Below, piece after piece: positions 33,141 through 43,108 of a stretch of 64,000 bases of DNA. The position numbers were made by a program, and so were the translations under genes. Source of the stretch: Lachnospiraceae bacterium XBB1006 (GTDB lineage: Bacteria; Bacillota; Clostridia; Lachnospirales; Lachnospiraceae); assembly GCA_900115795.1 (NCBI GenBank), contig FOXT01000017.1, positions 8,567-72,566 of the forward strand, in the 5' to 3' direction. Position 1 is the first letter of the stretch; each line of letters opens with the position of its first letter. Under the pieces are notes generated by a model, which was not told where the DNA came from, ran no database searches, and saw only the letters and a program-made list of their open reading frames with translations.

Positions 33141-34517
33141 ATGGATGAGAAGGAACAACGAAGACAGGCACAATTTAAAAAAATGACGGAGAAACCGGTG
33201 GAGAAACTGGTGGCGACGTTGGCGATTCCTACGATTCTGAGTATGCTGGTAACCAACCTATACAATATGGTGGATACGGCATTTGTAGGAGAATTGGGAA
33301 CGGCGCAAAGTGGCGCGGTTGGCATTGTATTCGGATACATGGCTATTTTGCAGGCAATCGGCTTTATGTGCGGACAGGGTGCGGGGAGCATTATGTCAAG
33401 GAAGCTTGGAAACAAAGATGTAGAAGGGGCAAATTGCTATACGTCTACCGGCTTTTTTATGTCCATGTTCCTGGGGCTTATCATAGGATTGCTGAGTGGC
33501 TTTGCACTTAGCTACCTTGTATTTCTTTTGGGAAGTACAAGGACTATAGCTGTGTATGCAAAACAATATATTCGCTATATTATCGTTGCAGCACCGTTTC
33601 AAACCTCCTCTCTTACCATGAACAATTTGCTTCGATATGAGGGAAAAGCAAAGCTTGGTATGATTGGACTTATGACGGGGGCAGTGCTAAACATCAGCGG
33701 AGATGCATTGTTTATGAAGATTTTTCACATGGGAGTATCCGGTGCAGGGCTTTCGACGATGTTAACCCAGATGATTAGTTTTGGAATTTTGTTGTATATG
33801 TTTTTGTCCGGAAAAACCCAGACGATGATTTCGGTGAAATGTGTTTCCGGGAAAGTCTATGATTATTGGAATATTGTGGCCACCGGATTTCCAAGCATGT
33901 TGCGTCAGGGCCTGAATAGTATTTCTACCATGCTTCTAAATGGAAATGCCCGTGTTTATGGAGATGCGGCAGTAGCGGCGATGGCGATCACCTCCCGCGT
34001 GGGATTTTTCTGTATGTCGGTGGCACTTGGCATTGGTCAGGGATTCCAACCGGTTAGCAGTTTTAACTACGGGGCAAAGAAGTATGAGCGTGTTAAGCGC
34101 GCCTATTGGTTTACGTTGATTTTGTCGGAATGTGTGCTTTTGCTGAGCGCAATTCCGGTATATTTCATGGCAGAGCCGGTTGTCAAGATTTTCCGGGATG
34201 ATCCAAAGGTTATTTTTTACGCGACAAGGGCTTTAAAATTGCATTGCATTGCCTTGTTGTTTGTGCCGTTGTCGATGGTGACGGAAATGGGATTCCAAAG
34301 TACCGGACAGCGATTAAAGTCAACGATTACGTCTTCCCTACGGAGCGGAGTGGTGATGATTCCGTCCCTTTTGCTATTAGCAAAGCTACGGGGCATGTCC
34401 GGAATTCAGGAAGCACAGCCCGTAGCTTATGTGATAACGTGGTTTATTTGTATTTATTTCAGTTATGCATTTTTAAAAAGTTTGCAGAGTCATTCGGCAT
34501 CGAAATCTACGGAGTAG
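33141..34517 (+). CDS. MATE family efflux transporter
   Basis: This 458-residue protein has 12 membrane helices after a charged 25-residue cytoplasmic start. MATE signatures are LYNMVDTAFVGELG and QGFQPVSSFNYGAKKYERVK (split at the loop). Closer by eye to the MepA-like subgroup than the other two. Its last 28 bases overlap the convergent 86-residue gene. Confidence 0.92.
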   Translation: MDEKEQRRQAQFKKMTEKPVEKLVATLAIPTILSMLVTNLYNMVDTAFVGELGTAQSGAVGIVFGYMAILQAIGFMCGQGAGSIMSRKLGNKDVEGANCYTSTGFFMSMFLGLIIGLLSGFALSYLVFLLGSTRTIAVYAKQYIRYIIVAAPFQTSSLTMNNLLRYEGKAKLGMIGLMTGAVLNISGDALFMKIFHMGVSGAGLSTMLTQMISFGILLYMFLSGKTQTMISVKCVSGKVYDYWNIVATGFPSMLRQGLNSISTMLLNGNARVYGDAAVAAMAITSRVGFFCMSVALGIGQGFQPVSSFNYGAKKYERVKRAYWFTLILSECVLLLSAIPVYFMAEPVVKIFRDDPKVIFYATRALKLHCIALLFVPLSMVTEMGFQSTGQRLKSTITSSLRSGVVMIPSLLLLAKLRGMSGIQEAQPVAYVITWFICIYFSYAFLKSLQSHSASKSTE

Positions 34518-34750
34518 GTGCCTTCCGGTGCGGTGATGGTCAATACACCCAGATTAAATTCTTCGTCCATAATGGTGATGTGATACTCAAAGGTGACGTC
34601 TTCTTCAAATTTGGAAAGAAGGAGATAGTCACCGTTTTCTTTTCCATCAATCTGGTCGCAAATATCATTGTATACGTCTCTTCCGGATAGTGGTCGGCGA
34701 TAACCGGAGGACTGAATTTTCTGTTCAATCATTTCATATAATTCGTTCAT
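34490..34750 (-). CDS. Unknown 86-residue acidic protein
   Basis: The start at 34750 (MNELYEMIEQ) follows AAAGGA; an upstream ATG in frame is less well placed. The protein is soluble and acidic: an N-terminal helix (about 1-40), then a beta-rich half (YLLLSKFEEDVTFEYHITIMD, split at the turn). The beta half recalls small DUF1292/DUF6145-type proteins, but I cannot name a family. It overlaps the MATE gene end by 28 bases on the opposite strand. Confidence 0.65.
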   Translation of the reverse strand: MNELYEMIEQKIQSSGYRRPLSGRDVYNDICDQIDGKENGDYLLLSKFEEDVTFEYHITIMDEEFNLGVLTITAPEGTYSVDFDAE

Positions 34751-34824
34751 ATTGGTTTCCTTTCGTGGCTTATAACATGACAATAGTGTAGCAAGGATTT
34801 AAGAAAAAGTCAAACTGTGGATTA

Positions 34825-34853
34825 ATGACAGTAAGGAATAAATGTGATACAAT
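34825..34853 (+). promoter_or_regulatory. Promoter of the aldo/keto reductase gene
   Basis: ATGACA (34825-34830) and TACAAT (34848-34853) are separated by 17 bases. Confidence 0.55.
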
Positions 34854-34895
34854 ACTCTTAATGACTTATTTTTATGATTTACAAGGAGAAAAGAT

Positions 34896-35900
34896 ATGCA
34901 ATACAACATGTTAGGGAAAACAGGTTTAAAGATTTCAAAATTAGGATTTGGAGGAATCCCGATTCAGAAGAGCAATGAGGAGGATGTGAGAAAGCTGTTC
35001 CAGGTGTTGATTCGTGAGGGGATTAATTATGTGGATACAGCAAAAGGCTATACGGTGAGCGAGAAGTTTATTGGTTACGCCATGGAAGGATATCGTGATA
35101 AGTTTGTATTGGCAACCAAGAGCATGTCTCGTGACTACGAAGGAATGAAGAAAGACATAGAAACCAGCTTTGAAGCATTGCGCACCGATTATATTGATTT
35201 GTATCAGGTACACAATCCAAGTATGGAACAGCTTGATCAGGTTATTTCCGAAAATGGTGCATTAAAGGCATTGAAGGAAGCAAAAGAAGCCGGTAAAATT
35301 GGTCACATCGGTATTACCGCACATTCTACAGAGGTGTTTGAACGAGCTTTATCCATGGATTGGGTGGAAACCATTATGTTCCCGTATAACTTAGTGGAAC
35401 AGCAGGCAGCTGAGCTTATCAAGCAATGCAAGGAAAAAAACATTGGTTTTATCACAATGAAGCCACTTGCGGGTGGTGCCATTGAAAATGCGGATCTGGC
35501 GCTTCGCTATATCAACCAGAATAATGGAGTGAGCGTGGTGATTCCGGGTATGGCAGAAGAAAAAGAAGTAGTGCAGAATAAGGCGGCGATTGAGAATACG
35601 ACGCCACTTTCCAAAGAAGAGGAAGAGGAAATAGAAGCGATTCGTAAAAAGCTTGGAAATCAATTCTGCAGAAGATGTAACTATTGTGCACCGTGTACGG
35701 TAGGAATCAGCATTCCAAACGTATTTTTGTTTGCAGGATATTTGGAGCGTTACGATTTGGCAGAGTGGGCAAAGAGCCGTTATGCGACGTTGGCAGTAAA
35801 GGCATCTGCATGCGTAGAGTGTGGTGCTTGCGAGACCCGTTGTCCATATCATTTGCCAATTCGAGAGATGTTAAAGAAATGTGCGAAGGAGTTTGAATAA
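34896..35900 (+). CDS. Aldo/keto reductase with C-terminal 4Fe-4S domain
   Basis: This 334-residue protein has an AKR barrel (1 to about 255). Motifs include VDTAKGY with catalytic Asp/Tyr, IDLYQVHNP and the late GMAEEKEV NADPH region. A ferredoxin-like tail has CRRCNYCAPC and CVECGACETRCPY. Such AKR-ferredoxin fusions are common in anaerobic Firmicutes; substrates are largely unknown. AAGGAG precedes the ATG. Glycerate kinase follows after 11 bases, so a sugar-acid or aldehyde substrate is possible. Confidence 0.92.
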   Translation: MQYNMLGKTGLKISKLGFGGIPIQKSNEEDVRKLFQVLIREGINYVDTAKGYTVSEKFIGYAMEGYRDKFVLATKSMSRDYEGMKKDIETSFEALRTDYIDLYQVHNPSMEQLDQVISENGALKALKEAKEAGKIGHIGITAHSTEVFERALSMDWVETIMFPYNLVEQQAAELIKQCKEKNIGFITMKPLAGGAIENADLALRYINQNNGVSVVIPGMAEEKEVVQNKAAIENTTPLSKEEEEEIEAIRKKLGNQFCRRCNYCAPCTVGISIPNVFLFAGYLERYDLAEWAKSRYATLAVKASACVECGACETRCPYHLPIREMLKKCAKEFE

Positions 35901-35911
35901 GGAGAGCGACT

Positions 35912-37042
35912 ATGAAAGTTGTGGTGGCAATGGATTCGTTTAAGGGAAGTGTCAGTTCTTTAGAAGCTGGACGTGCGGTACTTCTTGGGATTCGTCGGGT
36001 TTTACCGGAGGCAGAGGTGATTGTGCGGCCTATGGCAGACGGCGGAGAAGGTACCGTAGAGGCGTTAACGGTTGGAATGCGTGGGCATTTTGAAGCCGTG
36101 GAGGTAACCGGCCCTTTGGGAGAGAAAGTTACCGCTACGTATGGTATTTTAGGAGATAGGCAAACAGCGATTATTGAAATATCAGCAGCAGCAGGCATTT
36201 TTTTGGTGAAGGAAGAAGAACGTAATCCGATGCACACCACGTCTTATGGTGTGGGGGAATTAATTGTTCATGCAATAAGCAAGGGGTGTCGTCATTTCAT
36301 CATTGGTCTGGGAGGAAGTGCCACCAACGATGGAGGAATTGGCATGCTGCAGGCACTGGGAGTAAAGTTCCTGGATGCGGAGGAAAAGCAGGTTTGTTAC
36401 GGAGCAGAGGGACTGGGGCAGATTGTCCGGATAGACACTACGAACCTTTTGCCACAGCTTTCGGAATGCACGTTTCGTGTGGCCTGTGATGTAACCAATC
36501 CCCTTTGCGGAGAGCAAGGGGCCACCGCTGTTTTTTCGCCGCAAAAAGGTGCAACCCAGCAGATGGTTACCGATATGGAAGCGGCGATGAAACGGTATGC
36601 AGAAATGGTTTTGCAAATGAGGCCGGAAGCGGATGCGGCTTATCCGGGAAGCGGTGCAGCCGGTGGACTGGGATTTGCTTTTCACACATTTTTGCATGGA
36701 AAGCTGGAATCCGGAGTTCAGATTGTGCTTGAGGAAACGGGACTTGAGAGTTATTTGAAGGATGCGGATTTAGTGATTACCGGAGAAGGAAGATTAGATG
36801 GACAGACCGTTATGGGGAAGGCACCGATTGGAGTGGCAAGGCTTGCTAAAAAATTTCAGAAAAAGGTGATTGCCTTTGCAGGCTGTATTACGGAGGAGGC
36901 GGAAGCCTGCCTCGGGGAAGGCATTGATGCTTATTTTTGCATTCTTCCAAGACCGGTAACCCTAAATAAGGCGATGCGCCCGGAAAATGCAAAAAAGAAT
37001 TTGACACGTACCGCACAACAAGTGATGCGTTTGTTATCGTAA
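35912..37042 (+). CDS. Glycerate 2-kinase (GlxK/GarK family)
   Basis: This 376-residue protein phosphorylates D-glycerate. Signature segments are the N-terminal MDSFKGSVSSLEAGRAV, the PMADGGEGTVEAL motif, LGGSATNDGGIGMLQALG and the late ITGEGRLDGQTVMGKAP. Length is normal. It lies in the same operon as the aldo/keto reductase (11-base gap, AAGGAG). The pair could channel a glyceraldehyde- or tartronate-type compound into glycolysis; that is inference. A terminator-like hairpin follows immediately. Confidence 0.95.
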   Translation: MKVVVAMDSFKGSVSSLEAGRAVLLGIRRVLPEAEVIVRPMADGGEGTVEALTVGMRGHFEAVEVTGPLGEKVTATYGILGDRQTAIIEISAAAGIFLVKEEERNPMHTTSYGVGELIVHAISKGCRHFIIGLGGSATNDGGIGMLQALGVKFLDAEEKQVCYGAEGLGQIVRIDTTNLLPQLSECTFRVACDVTNPLCGEQGATAVFSPQKGATQQMVTDMEAAMKRYAEMVLQMRPEADAAYPGSGAAGGLGFAFHTFLHGKLESGVQIVLEETGLESYLKDADLVITGEGRLDGQTVMGKAPIGVARLAKKFQKKVIAFAGCITEEAEACLGEGIDAYFCILPRPVTLNKAMRPENAKKNLTRTAQQVMRLLS

Positions 37043-37046
37043 GAAG

Positions 37047-37083
37047 CTCCTTAAGGAAATCTTAAGGAGTTTCCTTCTTTTTT
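37047..37083 (+). terminator. Terminator of the glycerate kinase operon, also a tandem CTTAAGG repeat
   Basis: CTCCTTAAG (37047-37055) pairs with CTTAAGGAG (37061-37069), followed by a T-rich tract. The same bases read as two CTTAAGG direct repeats 11 bp apart, upstream of a TACAAT -10 (37103-37108) for the next response-regulator gene. It may double as an operator. Confidence 0.6.
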
Positions 37084-37130
37084 CTTAAATGGAAAGGGGA
37101 GTACAATAGGACCATGAAGGGAGACGAAGG

Positions 37131-37829
37131 ATGCCAAATATTTTACTTTGTGATGATGAGAAAGATATCGTGAATGCTTTACAGATTTATTTGTCAGAGC
37201 CGGATTACCAACTGTTTACTGCCTACAATGGACAGGAGGCGCTTGCGGTTATGAAAAAAGAGGAGATTCACCTTATCCTGATGGATATCATGATGCCGGT
37301 AATGGATGGGATTACCGCCATGGCAAAAATACGGGAATTTAGCAACATTCCCATTATCCTGTTAACGGCAAAAAGCGAAGATACGGACAAAATCTTAGGG
37401 CTTAATGTGGGAGCGGATGATTACATCACCAAACCATTTAATCCCATGGAGGTTTCTGCCAGAGTCCGTTCACAGCTTCGACGATATCTGCGCCTTGGAA
37501 GCTTAACGGCGGAAGCGGAACAGATTACCATTGGTGGAATCACTTTAAACGATAAACGCAAAGAAGTATTGTTGGATGGGGAGCCGGTTTCTTTAACACC
37601 AAAAGAGTACGAAATCTTAAAACTTTTGATGTCGGAACCGGGATGTGTTTTTTCACCAAAGGACATTTATAAAGCCGTATGGCAGGAGGATCCTATGGGG
37701 GCAGAGAACACGGTCGCAGTGCATATTCGTCACCTTCGGGAAAAAATAGAAATCAATCCGGCAGAGCCACGCTATTTACAGGTTGTATTTGGTCAGGGCT
37801 ACCGGATTGAGAAAGGACGGGAACGATGA
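37131..37829 (+). CDS. OmpR-family response regulator (VanR-like)
   Basis: This 232-residue protein opens MPNILLCDDEKDIVNALQIY, a VanR-type start. The receiver has Asp52 in LILMDIMMPVMDG and the KPF lysine. The winged helix at about 130-232 includes LTPKEYEILKLLM. It overlaps the kinase start by 4 bases (ATGA). The start follows AGGGAG. Possible targets carry the TTAAG direct repeat seen upstream of this gene and before 314. Confidence 0.95.
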   Translation: MPNILLCDDEKDIVNALQIYLSEPDYQLFTAYNGQEALAVMKKEEIHLILMDIMMPVMDGITAMAKIREFSNIPIILLTAKSEDTDKILGLNVGADDYITKPFNPMEVSARVRSQLRRYLRLGSLTAEAEQITIGGITLNDKRKEVLLDGEPVSLTPKEYEILKLLMSEPGCVFSPKDIYKAVWQEDPMGAENTVAVHIRHLREKIEINPAEPRYLQVVFGQGYRIEKGRER

Positions 37830-39694
37830 AAAACTTTTTTTACACCATAACGGGAAAGACGCTGGTATTGGTGTTAAGTGCACTTGTGTGTGTGGTGGGG
37901 ATCGCTGCCTTTGCAGGTGGAGTAGCTTGTGCGTCACTGGAATTGTACAGTAAAAACGAATATACGCTGTATGAAAAAGTGGAAGAACAATGGGTGAATA
38001 GGATGGCAAATGTGATATTAAGTAATGTGACGCTTGATCAGAAGCATCCCGTGACTATTGAAAAAAACTACAATGCGCAGCTTGGTGTGTATGGCTATGA
38101 TGACAAAAACGGAGAATATAGTATTCTTGTGGCAAAAACCACCGATTATGAGGGAAAGAGTTCCGAGGATGCCGTGTATGATTCTTATCTGCATTCGGAT
38201 GGGAAGCATTACCAGGTGCGAGGACTGGATAAGTCGGGAACAATGGATAGTTCCCTTCGTTGGATGAAGCTTGCATTTCGATTGCGGTATCTTTGTTGGG
38301 TGATTTTTGTTGTATCGATTATTTTGGAAATTATAGGATTTGTAATCTTAATGACGGTTTCCGGAAGAAAATCTCCGGAGGGAGAGGCTACGGCTGGTTT
38401 TGGCAAAAAATTGCCGGTGGATGTTCTGCTTGTGTTGTTTGCAGGGTATGTGGCGATAATTTTTTCGCAGATTGGAGAGCGGATAACCTTTTGCGGCAAC
38501 ACGGGAGAAATGGTTGCATGGTTTGCCTTAAGCTGCATAGGTGGTTTTGTAATGGTGCTGTGTGGAATGCTATTATGTATGAACGTGGCGCTTCATTGCA
38601 AACTGCATAATCTTGTGAAGACCACTATGGTTTACCGATGTTTCTGTTTGGGTAAAAAAATCCTTTCCTGCATTTGGCAGTGGGTAGTAAAGATGTTTTG
38701 TTCCATCCCATTGATTCCGAAGACGGTAGGAGTATTCTTTGGAATTTGCCTGTTGGAGCTGGCGGCAATTAGTATGTTTTCCTATGATATTGGAAAAATT
38801 GTGATGCTGTGGATGTTGGAAAAATGTTTGCTTTTGCCGCTTTTTATGTACCTTGCGCTGATGCTTCGGCGATTGCACATAGGAGCAAAAAACATGGCAG
38901 AGGGAGGACTGACGGAATCCTTGGATACACGCTATATGAAGGGCATTTTAAAGGAACATGCGGACTACCTTGGAAGCATTGCCAAGGGAATGCGCATTGC
39001 AGTGGGAGAACAGGTCAAAAGCGAACGTATGAAGACAGAGCTGATTACCAATGTTTCTCACGATTTAAAAACACCGCTGACTTCCATTGTTAATTACGCG
39101 GATTTGATTGAAAAAGAGTCAACAGACAACAAAACGATTAAGGAGTATAGCGGTGTGCTACTGAAGCAATCGCAGAAGCTGAAACGTCTTATTGAGGATT
39201 TGGTGGAAGTGTCAAAAGCGACTACCGGTAATCTGGAAGTGCAGTTGGTACCTTGCGATGCCGGGGTTTTTCTGGAACAGGCTGACGGAGAGTATCAGGA
39301 AAAACTGGCTGGTGCCAATTTGGAACTGATTATTGAAAAACCGACGCAAGAAATTATGGTGATGGCAGATGGACGTCGGATGTGGCGTGTATTCGACAAT
39401 TTGATGAATAATATTGTTAAGTACGCAAAGGAAGGTACCAGGGTGTATCTTTCACTTACGAAAGAAGGGGAAAACGCTGTTATTTGTTTTAAAAACATGT
39501 CCAATGCTATGTTGAATATTTCGGCAGAGGAGCTAATGGAGCGATTTGTCCGGGGCGAACAGTCCCGAACCACGGAAGGAAATGGCCTGGGGCTCTCGAT
39601 TGCACAGAATCTGACGGAGTTGCAAAATGGAAAGTTTTCGATTACGATTGATGGAGACTTATTTAAAGCTACGATGAAATTTCCTTGTATTTAG
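37826..39694 (+). CDS. Membrane sensor histidine kinase with five or six helices
   Basis: This 622-residue protein has an N-terminal helix, an extracellular segment (about 35-135) and a multi-helix block (about 150-350). HisKA has His412 in NVSHDLKTPLTSI, and the HATPase has GNGLGLSI. It is larger than classical VanS kinases. It forms an operon with the regulator upstream and ends at a strong terminator. The signal is unknown; a cell-envelope stress role would fit the class. Confidence 0.92.
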   Translation: MKNFFYTITGKTLVLVLSALVCVVGIAAFAGGVACASLELYSKNEYTLYEKVEEQWVNRMANVILSNVTLDQKHPVTIEKNYNAQLGVYGYDDKNGEYSILVAKTTDYEGKSSEDAVYDSYLHSDGKHYQVRGLDKSGTMDSSLRWMKLAFRLRYLCWVIFVVSIILEIIGFVILMTVSGRKSPEGEATAGFGKKLPVDVLLVLFAGYVAIIFSQIGERITFCGNTGEMVAWFALSCIGGFVMVLCGMLLCMNVALHCKLHNLVKTTMVYRCFCLGKKILSCIWQWVVKMFCSIPLIPKTVGVFFGICLLELAAISMFSYDIGKIVMLWMLEKCLLLPLFMYLALMLRRLHIGAKNMAEGGLTESLDTRYMKGILKEHADYLGSIAKGMRIAVGEQVKSERMKTELITNVSHDLKTPLTSIVNYADLIEKESTDNKTIKEYSGVLLKQSQKLKRLIEDLVEVSKATTGNLEVQLVPCDAGVFLEQADGEYQEKLAGANLELIIEKPTQEIMVMADGRRMWRVFDNLMNNIVKYAKEGTRVYLSLTKEGENAVICFKNMSNAMLNISAEELMERFVRGEQSRTTEGNGLGLSIAQNLTELQNGKFSITIDGDLFKATMKFPCI

Positions 39695-39697
39695 GCG

Positions 39698-39723
39698 GGA
39701 CCGGCAATGCCGGTCCTTTTTTT
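39698..39723 (+). terminator. Terminator of the two-component operon
   Basis: GGACCGGC (39698-39705) pairs with GCCGGTCC (39709-39716), followed by T7. Confidence 0.9.
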
Positions 39724-39847
39724 GACTGTTTTTGTGAAAAATAGGTGAAAAAGCATAGATTTAATAAAAAATTCATGAATTTTACAGTAATATTTAGTAC
39801 AATTTTGGTAAGAAGCAATCAGGGACACCATGACGAGGAGGTTTTCT

Positions 39848-41899
39848 ATGAAACGAAAAAAAATAAGCGTAAAATTACTTGGCACCATTATTCCCATTGT
39901 GGTGCTTGCGTTGGTGATTGTTACCATGGTAAGTGCTACAACGGCACGAACAATTGTTAACAACCAGATCGCAAAACGAATGGGGGCAGAGTTAAATACA
40001 CAGGAAAATGCAATTGAGAAATACCTTGATGGCGTTTCTTCCATGGCTACGACGATTTCGAAGGTTGTTGCAAACAGCTATAAAACAACCTCGTGGGATA
40101 CATACGAGGCGATGCTTGGTGAGATTATTAATGAGAATGAAATCGTATTGGGTAGCGGCCTTTGGTTTGAGCCATATGTTTATAATGAAAAAGAAAAATA
40201 TATGGGGCCTTATGTTTATAAGGACGGGGGCAATTTGGTAACTACCTGGGAATATAGCAATTCGGAATATGACTATTTTAATCAGGAATATTATACCAAT
40301 GCAAAGAACGCGGATCATGCGGTTTTTACGGATCCTTATTATGACCCGTCATCTGGAATTGTTATGTCCTCTTGTTCCATGCCGATTATTGCGGACGGAA
40401 AATATCTTGGATGTGTTACGGTTGACATCAAGTTAGATACTATTACAGCGATTATTGATCAGATTAAAATTGATAAAACCGGTAAAGGCATGATGTTAGA
40501 TGCACAGGGTATCTACATGGCCGGTGTTGATAAAGAGAAGATTGCGAATGCTGAGAATATCAAAGAGGATACGGAAAAGAGCATTGCAAAAGCCGGCGAG
40601 ACAATGCTGGCAAACGATAAGGGTGAATTATCAGCAACCCTGAAGGGAAAAGAAATTAATATTTACTATGATACCATTCCAGCTACCGGATGGATTTTGG
40701 CATTGGATATTACGAAGGATGAGCTAAAGCAACCAATTCAGGCATTAACATTTAAGCTTGTGGGGATTGCGATTTTGTGTGTTGTCCTTGTTACGTTCCT
40801 TATTATCTGGCAAGTGCAACGTATTGCAGTTGGAATCGCCCGAGTGCAGCGCTTTGCAGGGAAGTTGGCAGAAGGAGATTTTACCGTGGAACCGGTTACA
40901 GTAAAAACGAAAGATGAAGTGGGGGCCATGGGGGATTCACTCAATGATATGTTTGATAGCAACAAACGTATTATTACCAGTATTTCTGAGCATTCCGTTG
41001 CCCTTGATGAAGCGAGTGGAGAATTGCGCGTTGCTTCGGATGAATTGATGCAGCGCTTTGGCGAAATTAAGGAATACATGAGCAATGTCAACGAAGCGAT
41101 GATGACAAGCAGTGCGGCGACCGAGCAGGTGAATGCATCTACGCAGGAGGTGCTTGTGAATACGGACAATCTTGCAGAAGAAACCGACGGTAGCAAGCAG
41201 ATGGCGAAAGAAATTCGCGGACGTGCTGCTGAGGTGCAGGATAGCAGTCGCAAGGCCTATGAATCCGCTACGGAGCTTGGAAAGAAATTTGAAGATAATC
41301 TGTATCAAAGCATCGAAAATGCAAAAGTGGTACAAAGTATTAGTGAACTTGCGAATGTGATTTCCGGTATAGCAGAGGAAATCAACTTGTTATCGTTAAA
41401 TGCTTCCATTGAGGCTGCACGTGCAGGAGAGGCAGGACGCGGATTTGCTGTTGTTGCAACAGAAATCGGGCAGCTTGCCGGTAGCACCGGGGAGGCGGTG
41501 GAAAAGATTCAGGCCACCATCCGGGATGTGCAGGTTGCCTTTGATATGCTATCAAAGGATGCCCGGGATATGCTTGGATTCTTAACGGATAAAGTCACAC
41601 CGGATTATCGGAATTTTGTGGATGTGGCAGAGCAATACGGCAAGGATGCAGAAACCATTGATCACTCAGCGGCGAAAATATCCGAAATGGCGGATAGTAT
41701 CCGTCACATTATTGGAGAAGTATCGGATGCCATTGCCAACATTGCTGAGGCAACACAGGATACAACCAATTTAAGTAATAATATTATGGATGGCATTGAA
41801 AATGTCAACGAACGCGCCCAACACGTGGCGGACATGTCCGGAAGACAGCAGAACATCGCAGAGGAATTGAATGATGTTGTAAGTCAGTTCCATTTATAG
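39848..41899 (+). CDS. Methyl-accepting chemotaxis protein (dCache sensor)
   Basis: The start at 39848 follows GAGGAGG by 6 bases; an upstream in-frame ATG is inside that site. The 683-residue receptor has a first membrane helix (about 8-31), a double-Cache sensor domain (about 35-290, with WYxxx-type [10 protein letters not shown] and DPYYDPSSG), a second helix (about 303-325) and HAMP. The signalling domain has the hairpin tip [20 protein letters not shown] (split by the turn) and [15 protein letters not shown]. dCache domains commonly bind amino acids or related ligands. It implies a flagellated or chemotactic cell, though no che or fli gene is present here. Confidence 0.93.
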   Translation: MKRKKISVKLLGTIIPIVVLALVIVTMVSATTARTIVNNQIAKRMGAELNTQENAIEKYLDGVSSMATTISKVVANSYKTTSWDTYEAMLGEIINENEIVLGSGLWFEPYVYNEKEKYMGPYVYKDGGNLVTTWEYSNSEYDYFNQEYYTNAKNADHAVFTDPYYDPSSGIVMSSCSMPIIADGKYLGCVTVDIKLDTITAIIDQIKIDKTGKGMMLDAQGIYMAGVDKEKIANAENIKEDTEKSIAKAGETMLANDKGELSATLKGKEINIYYDTIPATGWILALDITKDELKQPIQALTFKLVGIAILCVVLVTFLIIWQVQRIAVGIARVQRFAGKLAEGDFTVEPVTVKTKDEVGAMGDSLNDMFDSNKRIITSISEHSVALDEASGELRVASDELMQRFGEIKEYMSNVNEAMMTSSAATEQVNASTQEVLVNTDNLAEETDGSKQMAKEIRGRAAEVQDSSRKAYESATELGKKFEDNLYQSIENAKVVQSISELANVISGIAEEINLLSLNASIEAARAGEAGRGFAVVATEIGQLAGSTGEAVEKIQATIRDVQVAFDMLSKDARDMLGFLTDKVTPDYRNFVDVAEQYGKDAETIDHSAAKISEMADSIRHIIGEVSDAIANIAEATQDTTNLSNNIMDGIENVNERAQHVADMSGRQQNIAEELNDVVSQFHL

Positions 41900-41908
41900 A
41901 AGTGTAAA

Positions 41909-41947
41909 AACCCCGACTCAAACCCCGACTCTTGCGTCGGGGTTTTA
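41909..41947 (+). terminator. Terminator with duplicated 5' stem arm
   Basis: AACCCCGAC (41921-41929) pairs with GTCGGGGTT (41936-41944), then T's. A second copy of AACCCCGACTC (41909-41919) lies just upstream and can pair with the same 3' arm. Confidence 0.85.
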
Positions 41948-42093
41948 TCTGTAGTGTATTGGGTCCGGCCTCAGGGAGAAACAGGAGAGGTTGATTCTAA
42001 TGAAACATGGAAAAATATCCTATCATTTGTGAAAGGATTGTGATATAATAGTAGCCGTATCTATTTAAAACTTATGAGAAAAGAGGAAAAGCG

Positions 42094-42972
42094 ATGAAGA
42101 CATGTAATGTTACGAAGAGAATTGCTGCAGCATTTCTTGCAATTGTTATGGTAATTACATTAATTCCTGCAACACCTGCAAATGCTGCATCAAAGAAGAA
42201 ATTAACCATGTTTGTGGGCGAGAGCTTTTATGTAACAAACTACACCAAAGTTAAGAGCGTGAAGACATCTAAGAAGAGTGTAGTGAAAGTTAAGAAGGAT
42301 CGTTCTGCAAACTATAAAGCAATTTTAATTGCAAAGAAAGCGGGTAAAGCAACTGTCACAGTACGTACACAACGCGGAACCATGAAGTATGCAGTAACTG
42401 TTAAGAAGTTAAACTTTAAGGTATCTGCCAAGAATCTTGGAAATGGAAACGTATTATTAACCGTTACCAATAAGACAAAACAGATTTTCGATAGTGTGAA
42501 AGTTCGTTATACCGTGAAAGATTCTAATGGAAATGTAATTGCGAGAGAATCTGTAAACGTATACAGCTTGATTCCCGGAAAGGCAAGCTATGCGAAAGCA
42601 TACTTTACACTTGGAAGCGGTGTTACGGTTTCTTCTTGCACAGGTGGTGTGATTAGTGTAGAAAGATACCCGAACAGAGCTTATAAGAATCGTAGCTCAA
42701 AGGTAAACGTAAAGGCAATTAATGAGCAGAACAACGGAAGCGAAGTTTCTTTCCAGATAAATGCAGTAAATAACAGTAGTGCGAGAGTAAGTGGTAATGC
42801 ATTTATCTTAGTTGAAGATGCGGCTAATAACATCATTGATGTAATGTCATATTCCATTTATTTACAGGAGCATGCAGTAGATTCTTCTATAACAAAGAGA
42901 ATTTACAAGAACTTATGCCCGGATTATGATCATTATAAGATTGTAGTTAGAGCATATTCTTCTACATATTAA
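42094..42972 (+). CDS. Secreted protein with Ig-like (BIG2-type) domain
   Basis: The 292-residue protein has a signal peptide (about 1-32, cleavage after ANA). A basic Ig-like region follows (KKKLTMFVGESFYV, then GKATVTVRTQRGTMKYAVTV), typical of bacterial Ig-like group 2 domains. The C-terminal 180 residues look like a second beta-sandwich of the FxLYD/CARDB kind (VKVRYTVKDSNGNVIARES). No sorting motif. High Lys content suggests wall association. GAGGAAAAG lies before the ATG; monocistronic with terminator. Confidence 0.7.
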   Translation: MKTCNVTKRIAAAFLAIVMVITLIPATPANAASKKKLTMFVGESFYVTNYTKVKSVKTSKKSVVKVKKDRSANYKAILIAKKAGKATVTVRTQRGTMKYAVTVKKLNFKVSAKNLGNGNVLLTVTNKTKQIFDSVKVRYTVKDSNGNVIARESVNVYSLIPGKASYAKAYFTLGSGVTVSSCTGGVISVERYPNRAYKNRSSKVNVKAINEQNNGSEVSFQINAVNNSSARVSGNAFILVEDAANNIIDVMSYSIYLQEHAVDSSITKRIYKNLCPDYDHYKIVVRAYSSTY

Positions 42973-42984
42973 TAGGAATTAAAT

Positions 42985-43033
42985 AAAGCTGTCACTTAAG
43001 ATGATTTGTGGTCTTGAGTGGCAGCTTTTTTTA
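42985..43033 (+). terminator. Terminator upstream of the B12 operon
   Basis: AAAGCTGTCACTTAAG (42985-43000) pairs with CTTGAGTGGCAGCTTT (43013-43028, G-U pairs), followed by T's. Confidence 0.85.
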
Positions 43034-43060
43034 CATTCACACACTTATAACACATCCTTG

Positions 43061-43089
43061 TTGCATTGATCATAGCACTGTGATACAAT
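43061..43089 (+). promoter_or_regulatory. Promoter of the cobalamin operon
   Basis: TTGCAT (43061-43066) and TACAAT (43084-43089) are separated by 17 bases, about 20 bases before the riboswitch. Confidence 0.7.
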
Positions 43090-43108
43090 AATACAAGTTT
43101 CATAAGTA

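Noticed and set aside
20824..34517. Three MATE genes as a recent tandem duplication
   Set aside because: The three proteins differ clearly in N-termini and motifs, so they are old paralogues.
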